Positions 50,867 through 62,045 of a DNA stretch of 64,000 bases are shown in pieces. The stretch's first letter is position 1. The number at the start of each line of letters is the position of its first letter. The position numbers were made by a program, and so were the translations under genes. Source of the stretch: Lanius collurio (lineage: Eukaryota > Chordata > Aves > Passeriformes > Laniidae); the NCBI GenBank assembly GCA_020086605.1, contig JACBWW010000017.1:11978413-12042412 (forward strand). The letters are read 5' to 3'. Under the pieces are notes generated by a model. The model was not told where the DNA came from. It did no database searches and was given only the letters and a program-made list of their open reading frames with translations.

Positions 50867-53800
50867 TTCATATTGGAGGCCAAAAAGTCACACTGCCCCA
50901 GCATGAGTCCCCTCCAAACATGTTAAACAACAGTTGCAACCAAGTCATAGAAGTTATACAAAATCTCATTTGAGAACATAATAAGGGAAAGACCTGTTTC
51001 TAGTGAGCACATAAGAAAGCTCTACAGGATGCTCAAGAGGGTTTGCTTACAGTCTTCCATTCTTTTTAAAGGAAAACAATTTTACAGCCCTTTTTACTGG
51101 GTATTTCCATAGCCCCTGGGCTCATTTCTAATTTGCAACTGAGGACTTGAATTTTCTGGGAAGGGTCAAGATAAAAATCCTTAGTTCTCTGCACATTTCC
51201 TTTCAGGCAGCCTACACAAACCCAAGTGCTATTCATCGTCTTAATGAGAAGGAAAAGGAATGGCATTTCAGCTGCCCATGGGGAATCCTCACTGTGCAGC
51301 AAAACACACTACATGGGATTCAGCCCTCAGGATCCTTGGGTTTTGTTTAGAAATAAGAGTGTGATTTTTTTTTTTAAGGACTGATGCCCCAGTACAGGGA
51401 CCGTGATCAGAGAAAACCCGAGGTTCCCAGAGCTATCACACACATTGAAGAGAAAATTGGAAATGTCCCTCTTCCAGGCCTGATGCAATTTAGGATCTGA
51501 TTTGCTGAAGTTCCCAAGCTCTCAGTCATGAACAAAGTCAATGTAAATTGAGCTTTGCACGTATGGAATAGACTCTGATGTCAAATGCTAAAAGATCAAG
51601 GTCCTGGCATCTCAGGTAGGTATGCCGAATTCAGCAGGAAGTCCCTCCCTGGACTCTGAGACTTAACTTATCATCTGGAAAATGGGGCTATTCCTCACCA
51701 GAATACAATTTTTTTCAATCCAATCAAAGCTTCCTGTGCATGCTTATTATTTTCATTTAAGTAGTACAGGCAAATGCAGTGCTTCAAGTTCATATTTAAC
51801 TGGCAAAAGGAAATAGTCCCAGCTTTTCTTTTAGCTTTATTCTTGCAGAAAGTTTTCACTGACTTCAGCACAAACTAGTGAAATATTCCATGTCCTGAAA
51901 AAGCATTGCAAAAATCCCATAATTATGCATCATAAACATTTAATTTAGTACTGCAGGTAACATTTTTGCACTGTGTTTCTTAACATTGATTTTTTCAGCA
52001 GGGACCTTCTAGAAAAAGCAATAAACAGGACAGTTGGGCTGCATCCTCGTGACACTGGTGCAGTCCCCAGTGACAGCTGTGTGTGCTACATGGATTCCAT
52101 CAGCCTGAGAAACCAAAGCACCAGTAGCAAGACATTAGCCCTAACAGAGCAGAGGAAAGTCACTGAGCATGCAGTGCTTTGCACGAGGATGTCAGACAAA
52201 TGATGAAACTGAGCAATCTGGCTTCTTGAGGGAAATGTGCCATAGCCCACTTGAGCCAGGGCTTGACCTTTTCTGCTCCAGGCTGCCTTTTCCCCAGCTG
52301 TGTCCTTGAGCATCTTCTGACCACAGCCCTACTTCTCAGGGCCCCATCAGAGCATCAGTCTGCCCAATTTACAGTCACAGCATCTCCCAAATGGGTCTCC
52401 TTTCCCCATCTTTGTTTTTCTGACATTTTCCCTCCTACCTACTCAGCTTAACCTGTCCCTAGCCCTATGAAGGCAGGGTTTAACCCATCCCTAAAAAAAC
52501 CCAATACTACCCCTAATATGAGCGAGGAAACTCAGGAAAAGAAAGCAGGCAAAGGAAAACTATTATGGGAACAACAGCAAAAATGCAGGAGTAGAGGGAA
52601 GCTCATGCCTCTCCTCCTAAGGCAGAGGATTAGCACAACAACTCACATAAGAGCAATGTCCTGCAAAAGTTCCACTTGGCTGCTGTCCAAGGACACATTT
52701 TAGCAGCTCTACCCACAGCAGAAGAAAACTCATATAAAATAATTGCTGTATGTCGTTGCTGTCCTTTCCTGAATCCTTTCATTGTCCCCAGGGACACATA
52801 CAAGGTCTTTTCTTCTCTCCACACTCAGCTGCTTGCCTGGACCCCATGGCCTGTCCACTTTTCAGAGTCATGCTCAACACCAGGACAAGTTTATCCCTCC
52901 ACTGAATCATAACTGTCTCAATAGCAACCACATTGCACTGACTCACACTCCTGCTTTCAGGGGCTTCCCCACACCAGGCAGCACTGCTGGGATGCTGGAT
53001 GGTGGGACAGTGTAAGCAGGGAGGACAGAGGCAGGGTAGAGGCATAAGGAGGATGCAGAAGTCTGGAGGGGCCAGGTTCCACTGCAGCACTGCTGCTCCT
53101 CCCACACAATCCAGACACAGCACGGGGGCACTGGAGGCTCAGACAAAAAGTTACTGGAGTTTGTTTGCTTGTTCTTTCAAGAAGCAAAGAAATACATTTT
53201 TTTTTCCACAACTCTCTTGCTAAGGGAGTTGGATTGGTTTTGAAGGGACAATTCTTTTAGAGACAAGCCAGCTTGGGGCAGGCACCAGCATGGAAAATTT
53301 CTGCAGGAACAGTTAAAATTATAAGCATGAAAACCAGCCCTGTAATTAGGACTGGGAGGCGTCTTAACAGGCAAGTGCCTGCAACCCCATCTACCAGCCA
53401 GTACTCACAGGTTTGCTCTCAGCCCAGCTCTTACTGCTTTTTGATTTGGGCTGTTTCTTCCCCCTTCCTCATGCCTACCTTCTTAGGGGCTTTTTAAGGG
53501 AGTTTATCACTGGCTCTTTTGAAAAGTCAAATAAATATTGTCAATCAGTTCCCCTGCTCAGCGATTCATTGATATTTTGAAGAATCCCATTAGTTTTACC
53601 AGACATGGTTAGTTTTCCATTTAGATAGTTTGTTCCTGTTCTGTACAAGAGTGGAGTTTACTGATGTTATTTTACTCCTACATTAGCAAGGGTTTCTGTG
53701 TTGGCAGTGTGTGAACATGCACACTTTGTTAGGATTCAAAGCATACAGTGATGAGCGCATTGTAAACACGTAGACAAATTAATAATGTAGCAGTGAAGAG

Positions 53801-56485
53801 GAACACAAGTCAGTTAATATTAATGCTAATATCAAAAATGTCTAGAGCAACAGACAAGATAATTTTTCTCTTTGTCAGGAGTAAACAGAGATCAGCAAGA
53901 GTCATGTATAAATTGCATAAATTGCATAGCTTAACTTTAGAAACACTAAATAATTTGAAAGAAACCATCCTAGTTCCTCTTCTTAAAAGAAATAATCAAT
54001 GCTAGTTGTCTCTCTCTCTGACTTAGTAAACAAACTAGAGCTATGGCCTTAAACCAGGGCTGTCAATTTATGTTGACAGACCTTGATGAATATAATTACA
54101 GAGCACCCAACCCAAGTAGCCATTGAGTGGGAGAAGTTAAAATGAAAACCTAATATTGGAAAGAATTGATCAGCCTCCTTTCCTTTTCTCTCTGGAGCCT
54201 GCTCAAAGCTCATTTATTGGAAAGACTGATGGCAGCAGGGAGACTGTGGGACTAGCCTGGGCTCGCTGTGCAAGGCACTTAAATGATTAGGGAATATTGG
54301 ACACCTCGGCTGGAGTCGGCTGTTTGTCCTGCAGTCTGGGGCTGCTGCTGAGTGCTGCTGATGGGGCAGGAGCCCTCCCGGATCGATGGCCCTGCTCCTC
54401 CGCTGCCGTGCCTAAGAGCTGGAGAGACTGGTTGCTGCATATGTGATGACTAGAATTTAATTATATATCAGATTGATTTTCAGTTACAACTTCAAGGAAC
54501 TGCTTGCCAGGATTTCAAGCTCATAAGAAAGGCCCTGAGTCTCCTTTCTGAATTCTTCTCTCCCCATATTCCTGTGCTACGTGGAAAATTTTACAGACTC
54601 TCTACCTTCAGCTCTCTGTCAGGGGATAAAGCTTCAAAGTTTCCATCAATAATGAGAAGATCAGCTCTATCTGAGGCCGAACCTATTCAAAGCTGAAAGA
54701 CAAAATTTAAAGATGTGGAATAAAATTAAAAGGTCTAGTTATAATGGCATTTTTTTTTCTTTAATGTAAGTTTCCCAGTGCTAAGAAGCAGAATCTATCT
54801 TCAAACTGAGGTGTTTGGGTGGGTTTTTTTCAATTTGTTTTGGGTACAACACCAAAAGGGTCTGAATTCAGTCCAGTGTGTAGAAATGGGAATGTGTGAA
54901 TAATAAAATATGCTTATTTTATAAGCCCATCTAAACCTAGTCCTGGATGAAACTGGGACTATTAGGCATACAAGAGCAACCAACTAGATCAGAAATCAAA
55001 GGTTTTCACAAAACCAACATAGATCAGTTGTATTTCTTTTATGAGTGTTCTTACATCTGTTACCATCAGAGATTTTTAATAAGACTTCAATCAAAATGCA
55101 ATCATTATATGAACTGTGCACTGGGTGAACTGCATGAAAAGGTGATCTGGATTTCAGGGGGTGAAAAAATATATTACTTAAATTTCAGTTTTGGGTCTGA
55201 CCTCCAAAATGCAGAGACAAAATTTGCTAGTAAACTCACACAGAAGAATTTTTAAATTACATGAAGAGGAAAACTTCAGGAAAAAAAAGAAAAAAGCAGA
55301 ATTTCCACTGGACTTAAAAATTCATTTGAAGGGGACAGAAAAATAAAACCCTGACCAAGTGAATCAAGTGCAAGAAAACCGTAGCAATCCAAGGACTCAG
55401 GCTTACATTTGCAGGGGCTGGGAATGTCTTTGTCCATGCTGCTTGCAAACATGTGATGCGGCCATCTACATGTGCAGCACAGGCTTTTCCAGCCACAGCA
55501 TGTGAGCTCCATCAGGCAGCCATGGCATGCAGTTCCTCTGATAAGAGAGTAGCAATGGGGTCTGCCCCAAGGGCTGCAGGAGGGGCTGCAGCACCCCTGT
55601 CTGCAAACGTGGCCACAGGCCAGCACCCCATTTGCCACCTGCCCTGTATGCCCCATACATGCACACCCAGGTAAATACCAGGTAAATGAAAAATACCCTT
55701 CTGAAGGGGCATCCCTATAAACATATAAATAGGTGTATGCTACATACACTAAGAAATTGATCCTGAGTTCTGTAGCAAAGGGTTTGATTTTTATATAGCA
55801 GAATTTTAACCTGTCGTTTCCAGGAAGCTGTACTGACTGACACTAAGTGAAGGTGAAGCCATTCTTAACAAACCTGTAAACTGCTAAATATGTGCATTTT
55901 CTAGATTCATTTGAATAGCAGTATTGCTGTTATGCATTCTTATTTAGATTTTCTTCATTTTCTTTGTTCATTTTTTCTTCATTTTCCAAAAAAACTTGCG
56001 TGGAAATCTTGACATCATGTCCATGGAATCCAGCCTTTTCTCCTACCCAGTCACAAGCCCACTGCTCTCTTGAGACATCCTATCTACAACAGAGATATTG
56101 TTCACTTTGTCTGTTTTGAGCCTGCCACCTGGTTTCTTTCATGTTCTCATGATAATCATGATTTTATTTACTATATTATAACTCTCCTGTTACCTTATTT
56201 CCAGAAAGAATAATTCTAGATTAATTACTCTCATCTTCAAACTTTTAATTACCCTTCTTTCCTTTACACCCACATTTTCTAGTTCTATCCCTTTTGTTCA
56301 GTGGGAGAACAGGTTTGCACATGCTGTTCAAGATCCAGGCACATGTTCTATTTATGTTGAAAATCCCTGTTTTTTCTTTGCTCCCTTCCTATTAATTTCT
56401 AATGTTCTATATACTTACTGTCATTGTTCCCATACATGAAGGTGATGTTTAAATAAAATTAGTAACTGCAACTAACTTTCCTAAG
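50867..56485. other. Unique noncoding sequence, no gene seen
   Basis: Contains a T11 run at 51365-51375. GC-richer sequence at 52.8-53.2 kb and 55.4-55.7 kb keeps several overlapping frames open on both strands. The longest frame in the whole window, 157 codons at 55276-55749 (-), is cysteine-rich and low in complexity, with no domain match. A CpG cluster at 54300-54412 lies within sequence rich in motifs such as TTAAATGATTAGGG and TTTAATTATATATC and may be conserved regulatory DNA (see findings). A weak MIR-like scrap at 51660-51695 was not accepted. Confidence 0.6.
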
Positions 56486-57005
56486 GATAGCTCAGGCTGG
56501 ATTTTTGGAGGTCATCGAAGCTAACACAGCCTTCTCAAAGCCAGAATATACTGGAAGGCTTCCAAGGTCATCTCTTTTCTAGGCTAGATAGACCCTGATT
56601 TCCAGACTTTCTTTGAAGGACAGGCACTGCAGTTGCCACCATCCTGGTGGCCCTCCACTGGACTCAGAGTTACCAAGTCTTTCCTATACTGAGAGGCCAA
56701 AACTGGACTGAGTGTTCGAGGTATGGTCTAATTAGCCTCACTTCCTTCAATCTGCTGGCTGCACTGTACTGGTATTTATACTGTTTTTTACCCAGCCCAG
56801 CCTCCTGAGCATGTCTTTTTACCATTTAGAGTTACAGAGCTCAACTTACCACTTTGTCACCCAGTCACTCAGGACTGTCAGATTCCTCTGTGCCTCATTG
56901 GGTCAAATTTGCTTTCTTAAGATGATCCCATCAGTGAACATTGTAGCCCATTTCTTCAGATTGTTTCCAAATATATTGATGTAGTAGGATTCAAGTAGTA
57001 TGAAA
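56486..57005 (-). mobile_element. Old CR1 LINE relic, 3' part of ORF2 and tail
   Basis: Antisense and heavily diverged, but the landmarks come in CR1 order on the plus strand. 'tttggaggtcatcgaag' with 'cttctcaaagccag' near 56500-56545 is the tail, corresponding to the 'ctgctcaaagcagg' segment of CR1-Y-like families. 'tctaggctagatagaccctg' lies near 56578 and 'ccatcctggtggccctccac' near 56641. 'gaggccaaaactggactgag' follows near 56692, then 'aatctgctggctgcactgta' near 56749. 'ttacagagctcaacttacca' lies near 56831, and 'tttccaaatatattgatgta' is at the far end. Frames are destroyed. It is clearly older than the CR1 copies at 28.1, 34.4 and 58.5 kb. Confidence 0.75.
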
Positions 57006-58535
57006 GCCTGATTACTGAATTTATCCAATTTCAGTGTTTTGCAGCAGAGGCAGCTGTACCTTCAGCTAGAAAGCATGATTAGGCTCAGTCTTTCAAAACC
57101 TCAGCATCCTTCAAAACATTTGCTCTGTTCTCCAGCCCTACTGTGATTTTATTTTAAAGCAGGCCCAGCCAGCAGACAGGGCTTGCCTCTGTGGGCAGCC
57201 CCATTGCCACCATGGAGAAGCTTACAATGATCATCATTATAGCTGGTGGTAGATGCACACAGGGGTCTTCAGCACTAAATCTTTTGGGGTTGAGTTACAG
57301 CAGCAACACAGAGCACCTGAGCAGGGTGAATAATAAGAACACCTTGTCTGTGTCTGGGCTTCTGAACACCAGCAGATCAGGTACACAAAGTTCACCAAAT
57401 CAACAGGGTGCATCTGTGGAGTTGACACATGTGGCTGTAATAGATACTGGTCCTTTTTGTGAAGGTGAGAAAAATTCTCAATAGGGAGGACTCAAATGCA
57501 CTGAAGCCAGTGGGGCTGTCACCACCACCATTTCAGAAGCCTCTGTTATCTCTTTGGTTTCTGTTTCTCAGATTTCCCTTGAAAGCTCAATTGTGTCTTT
57601 GACATGGGGATGCTAGAATGAAAATGGTAATGTCCAATGTTTAGAGGCAGAGGTCACTTGAATACTCTCAGAAGCTAAATGAGACAAAAAGAAAATATAA
57701 ATTAACTTTACTGTGAGACTAAGAGCACTTAATGAGTCAGGTTTTGTTCTTCTCCTGAGAGCCAGACTCCCCCTTTCATCCAGGATTTCCTGACATCAAG
57801 CAGTCAGGCTGTGAGAAGGGCACAGAAGAGGGACTGCAGCATCAGGGTGGCAGGCAGTATCTCCCCTCAAGGATAAGTCCTGTTCAGTGTTTCAATGGTC
57901 ACTAGAACATCTTCTCAGACAATCATAAATCAAAGATTAAGAGAAAGAATTTTCACAGAGAAACAACCCCTTGACAGAGTAGGCAGCAGAATGTTTTCAT
58001 ACTTTATCAGGTATGGGCCCAGTGTTCAGGTACAGGCTGGTGTTGAGTCCTCTAAAAGAGAGCAGTTCTACAGTACCTGCATCACACATACACAATTAGA
58101 ACAAAGTTTAGTCTTAAGGATCAAAAGGAATTAGAGGCAGATCAAAATCAAAATTATATTTAAATTGTCATGGGCTCATGCCTGTTTGCTGCAAAGGGTC
58201 AGCTGGGGTGTAAAATGATCAGATTGCCTTTTTCTCCATAAGGCCAGGCTTGGGAAGATGCCTGTGCTTTAGAAGCAGGGTCCCAGATGCCACAGGTTTT
58301 CATAGCCATGTTTTTCTTTAATTTACATCACGTTATCAGCAACTGAGTCTGCTGAGCCTTGTGTTCAGTGCATAAAACAAAGTGTGTTTGAGAAAAACTT
58401 GGGTTTTCCTCTGAGAGCAGTGCTCAGTGTTCTTTAAGGCAAATGCCAGAAGCTCCTGTGGTGAAAGAAGATCTGGGTTTAAGATGAGGACTGTCCAGCC
58501 ACATGCATCCAGTGAATGCTGGTTTATCTCCTCAT
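57006..58535. other. Unique noncoding sequence, no gene seen
   Basis: Nothing recognisable apart from the flanking CR1 elements. Frames of up to 97 codons (57191-57484 +) show no domain. The last 200 bases before 58536 could belong to the CR1 that follows but were not alignable by eye. Confidence 0.6.
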
Positions 58536-59346
58536 CAGACCTGGATGGGCTGGATCGATGGGCCAAGGCCAGTGGTCTGAGGTTCAGTAAGGCCAAGTCT
58601 CAGATCCTGCACTTGGGTCACAACAACCCCTGCAGCCCCACAAGTTGGGGGCAGAGTGGCTGGAAAGTGGTCTAACAGAAAAGGAACTGAGGTAGCTGGT
58701 TTACAGCAGCTGAACATCATCCAGGGTGTGCCCAGGTAGCCAAGAAGACCAGTGGTAGTTTGGCTTGTATCAAAAATAGCATGGTCAGCAGGACTTGGGA
58801 ACTGATTGTCTCCCTCCACTTGGCACTGGTGAGGCTTCATCTTGAGTCCTCTGTCCAGTTCTGGGCCCTTTACTGCAAGGAAGGCTCTGGAGTGTGTCCA
58901 CAGAAGGCAACAGAGCTGCTGAAGGGTCTAGAGAATAAGTCCTGTGAGAAACAGCTGAGAGAGCTGGGGATGTCTAGCCTCAATAAAAAGAGGCTCAGGG
59001 AAGACCTTTTTATTTTCTACAATTCCCTGAAAGGAGGGTGTAGCCAGGTGGGGGTTGGCCTCTTCCCCCAGGCAGCCAGCAACAGAACAAGAGGATATGG
59101 CCTCAAGCTGTGGCAGAGAGGGTTCAGGTTGGACATCAGGAAGAATTTCCCATGGAAAGAGTTGTTAAGCATTGGAATGGACTGCCCAGGGAGGTGATGG
59201 AGTCACCATCCCTGAAGGTGTTCAAAAAATGACTGGATGTGGCACTTAATGCTCTAGTCTATTTGACATGGTGGTGATCAAAGGGATTCAATTATCTTGG
59301 AGGTCTTCTCCAACCTAAATAACTCTGCAATCCTCTAATTTTATGA
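58536..59346 (+). mobile_element. CR1 LINE, 3' part of ORF2 plus tail
   Basis: This sense fragment of about 0.8 kb is the longest recognisable CR1 here. The first frame (to 58675) encodes [14 protein letters not shown] and [10 protein letters not shown], the conserved segment at the end of the CR1 reverse transcriptase. After indels, the frame 58760-59197 encodes the rest of the ORF2 C-terminus: VQFWALYCKEG, ELLKGLENKS, QLRELGMSSL, LKGGCSQVGVGLFPQA and RFRLDIRKNF. A further frameshift precedes the usual WNxLP-type segment ('ggaatggactgcccaggga' near 59174). The tail follows: 'ccatccctgaaggtgttcaa', 'gaggtcttctccaacc' and a degraded terminal microsatellite near 59330-59346. It is frameshifted several times and therefore inactive. 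Confidence 0.93.
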
Positions 59347-61782
59347 TCTTCAGCTTCCTAAGCTTTCTCCATCTAAAATGAACCAGATCAAATCCATCGT
59401 ATTAATGTGTTCAGAGAATTGCCTGATGCAGACATTCAGACATTCTCTTATCATCCTGTATCTCAAAGAAAAGAGAGGTTGGTGTGCTGTCTGAGTGCTG
59501 GAAACAGAAAATTTTTCTTCTGTTCAGTGGTTTTCCCTCCAGTGCCAAAGCCATCCTTAAATTTCAAAATCTTAGGATTGCTTTATTTTCTGAACCCCCA
59601 GAGACTGACTTTTTTTTTTAGTCCTTCTGCCTCATGTCTTTTCCCTGATCTACTCTCCCACTACTTCTTTTGGTTCTTCAGTTTTCATCTTTTTGAATCT
59701 GGATCCCAAAATCTATTCTCCATTTCTCTGCTTATCAGAAAAAAACGTATTTCTCATTGCACATTTCCTACTTCTACCACCATTGTCTCACTCAGCCTAT
59801 ATTTGGCCTTCCTATAATGTACAAAACTTTGTCCCACTGCCCGTATGAATGCTATGTTACCCCAAATTTTTCCTGTCTACTCCACTTCTCATTGTCAAGT
59901 TTTCCTCAAGCTATGTTATTGGGAGGATGTTATATAAAGCATTTATTGCACTCTGTTCTAGGAAACAGACTGGTTTTAGTTTTATCAGTGGCATTGTTAG
60001 AATGAAAAATAATGTATGGAGTTTTAACGGGAATTACAGAGACCAGGTTATAGATCTACTTACATCAAAAATGACGACAGCTTATAGAATGGGGAGGCAC
60101 TACATGATCACATCCTCAAAGTCTCATAACGAACTTTTCTTTCATCTTATGTAACCTGAAATAATGATAGGTCCTTATAAACCAAAACTTCATGTCCCTC
60201 TGAAGGCCAATGAAAATTTTCATGTGCCTGCTGCTGCCTTTTACACTCTGGCAACAGAATGACTACTTCCAGAATCAATTTTTGTTTTTTCTTATTTTCT
60301 TTTCACATTTTTTGCCTGAAATCCCTGTATGTTCCAAGAAATACAGTCCACAAGTGCTAATCACCAGACTGAATATCATCAAGAGAAGACAATATATAAA
60401 ATATGGCGTAAAGGAGGCAACATTGCAAACTAGCATTACCAAAGCTATGACACCAAATTTCCAAGGACAGGATTGGCAAATAAACCTTTAATCCCCAAGC
60501 AATGTTTGGCGTAACTGAATGGGAAGCTGCCTTGGGGAAGAGCAAGGCAGTGATGCACTCACTGAAGCTGAAAATCTGTAATTACAATAAGTTAAGACCG
60601 ACGTTGACCCTGTTCTCTGGGACCATTGGGTACTTGGATCTCACCTTATCTGTGTTCAGAGCCCTGCAAGATCCAGCCTTGTGGGATCCTTTTGGAAATG
60701 GAAAAGAATAAAGTTCTCTCTCTTCCAATCCATGCAAAAAGTCCTGTTTCATGTCAAATTTGGGAACATGCCCCCAGGAGGACCAAGCCCATGGTCCCTG
60801 CTCTTTGCACTCTGACAGACTGACAACCAGAGGTTCTCATCCATTGATGCCATAGCCTCAAGGCTTCCCAGCCAGACCTGACAACTGGCTGCCAAGCTGC
60901 CAGATGAACAGTCTGCAGGAAAGCAAGAAGACCTCTCCATCCACTGTTTTCTGAACTTTTCTATTGTAATATATTAGGGTTTTTTACTGCAGGAAGCTCA
61001 AAGTCAGGAACCAAGTGCCCACATGCAGTTCAATCACATTGAAAATGTGCTGCCATTATGGCTGGAGAGGAGCAGCCTGAAGCCCTGACATGAGTGTTCT
61101 AAGAAAAGCAAACAAAATTACCTTTTCTGTTTTTAAGAAGTCCTGTGATTTTTCAGCCTGAATCATGATTTTTGTGTGAGAGGCTGAATTATTTGGTAAG
61201 GAGAGAGTCATACTGTCTAGCACTGGGTAGCCAATAGCTGTGCTTTGAAACACCCTTGGAGAGGCTGCTCCTTTTTGACTGTATAGGGAAATTTGGCTGC
61301 TTAGAGAGCCCTGAATCATCCTGCAATTAAGTGTCTGCAATGGGGATTGCAAAAATGCATTTGATGTTGGAATACTTGTGTCTGACAAAGCCAGAACAAG
61401 TACAGATCTGAGTAGCCTCTGTGCTTTAAGAAATTCAACATTCCCCAGTGCACTGCTATAAATAAAGTCCTTTGGCAAAGAGGCAGTGGGCATCATCTAA
61501 AGCTTTCTGCCAACAGGTAACAGGTTTATGCCCAAATGAAATACAATGTCCCAGCAAGAATTTTTATGCATCCCTAACAAGGTCTGTTTTCTGGCTTGCT
61601 CCATATAAAAATTACTCTAAACCCAAAACTCCAGCTAACACCATTGTCAGGTATGTGTCAAGCCTAAAGCCTGAGGATGGACAGAGATGTCTCATGAGCC
61701 AGCTTTGGGAATTTCATCATGTGATCCCATTTTGCCAAAAGCCTGTTGCCCAAGATCTTTTTAACTAAATGAAGGGTTTCAG
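59347..61782. other. Unique noncoding sequence, no gene seen
   Basis: AT- and pyrimidine-rich in 59.5-60.3 kb, where a 136-codon frame (59407-59817 +) is mostly Phe, Leu and Ser, as expected from T-rich DNA. A 146-codon frame at 61056-61496 (-) has no recognisable domain. No mobile element was recognised. Confidence 0.65.
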
Positions 61783-61798
61783 AAAAAAAAAAAAAAAA
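61783..61798 (+). repeat. A16 tract
   Basis: Sixteen consecutive A residues preceded by TTTCAG and followed by GATTGAAAA. No retroposed body or flanking duplication was found. Confidence 0.85.
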
Positions 61799-61889
61799 GA
61801 TTGAAAATACCTCAAATTTTCACAGGTTCAAATTCAGAGGGTAAACAAATCATAGTTTGGTGACATGGTAAGTTTTGAGGCAAGACTTA

Positions 61890-62045
61890 ACATCATTTTT
61901 GTGACTGACCATTTTTACATCTCCATTTTATAAGTGGGGTGTAAAGAAATACAATTACTTGCAGAAAAGTTATATGGCAGAGCTGGGAGTTGAACCCACG
62001 TTTTTCCAGACCCAAACTGGATACTTCTCCACTTCTGTCTGGTAC
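61890..62045 (-). mobile_element. MIR-type core SINE relic
   Basis: The antisense MIR order is clear on the plus strand. CCATTTTTACATCTCCATTT stands for 'cccattttacagatgagg'. ACTTGCAGAAAAGTTATATG stands for 'acttgcccaaggtcacacag'. GGCAGAGCTGGGAGTTGAAC is almost identical to the 'ggcagagctgggattcgaac' core and B-box complement. CCCACGTTTTTCCAGACCCA and ACTGGATACTTCTCCACTTC follow for 'ccaggtctgcctgactccag' and the 'cccgtgctctttccact' tRNA head. This is better preserved than the copy at 44.3 kb. MIRs stopped moving long before birds arose, so a copy this readable is an old survivor and a fair candidate for constraint. Confidence 0.82.

Noticed and set aside
51640..51700. MIR-like scrap (CTTATCATCTGGAAAATGGGGCTATT)
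   Set aside because: Only about 30 bases resemble the MIR core and the neighbouring segments are missing.
55276..55749. Longest ATG-open frame (157 codons, minus strand), cysteine-rich
   Set aside because: No domain or regular cysteine spacing, and other long frames are open over the same GC-rich DNA on both strands. It looks like chance openness.
58760..59197. 145-codon frame that does look protein-like
   Set aside because: It is the C-terminal part of CR1 ORF2 inside a broken LINE copy, not a host gene.
61056..61496. 146-codon frame on the minus strand
   Set aside because: Serine/leucine-rich without motifs, in sequence with no other gene signal.
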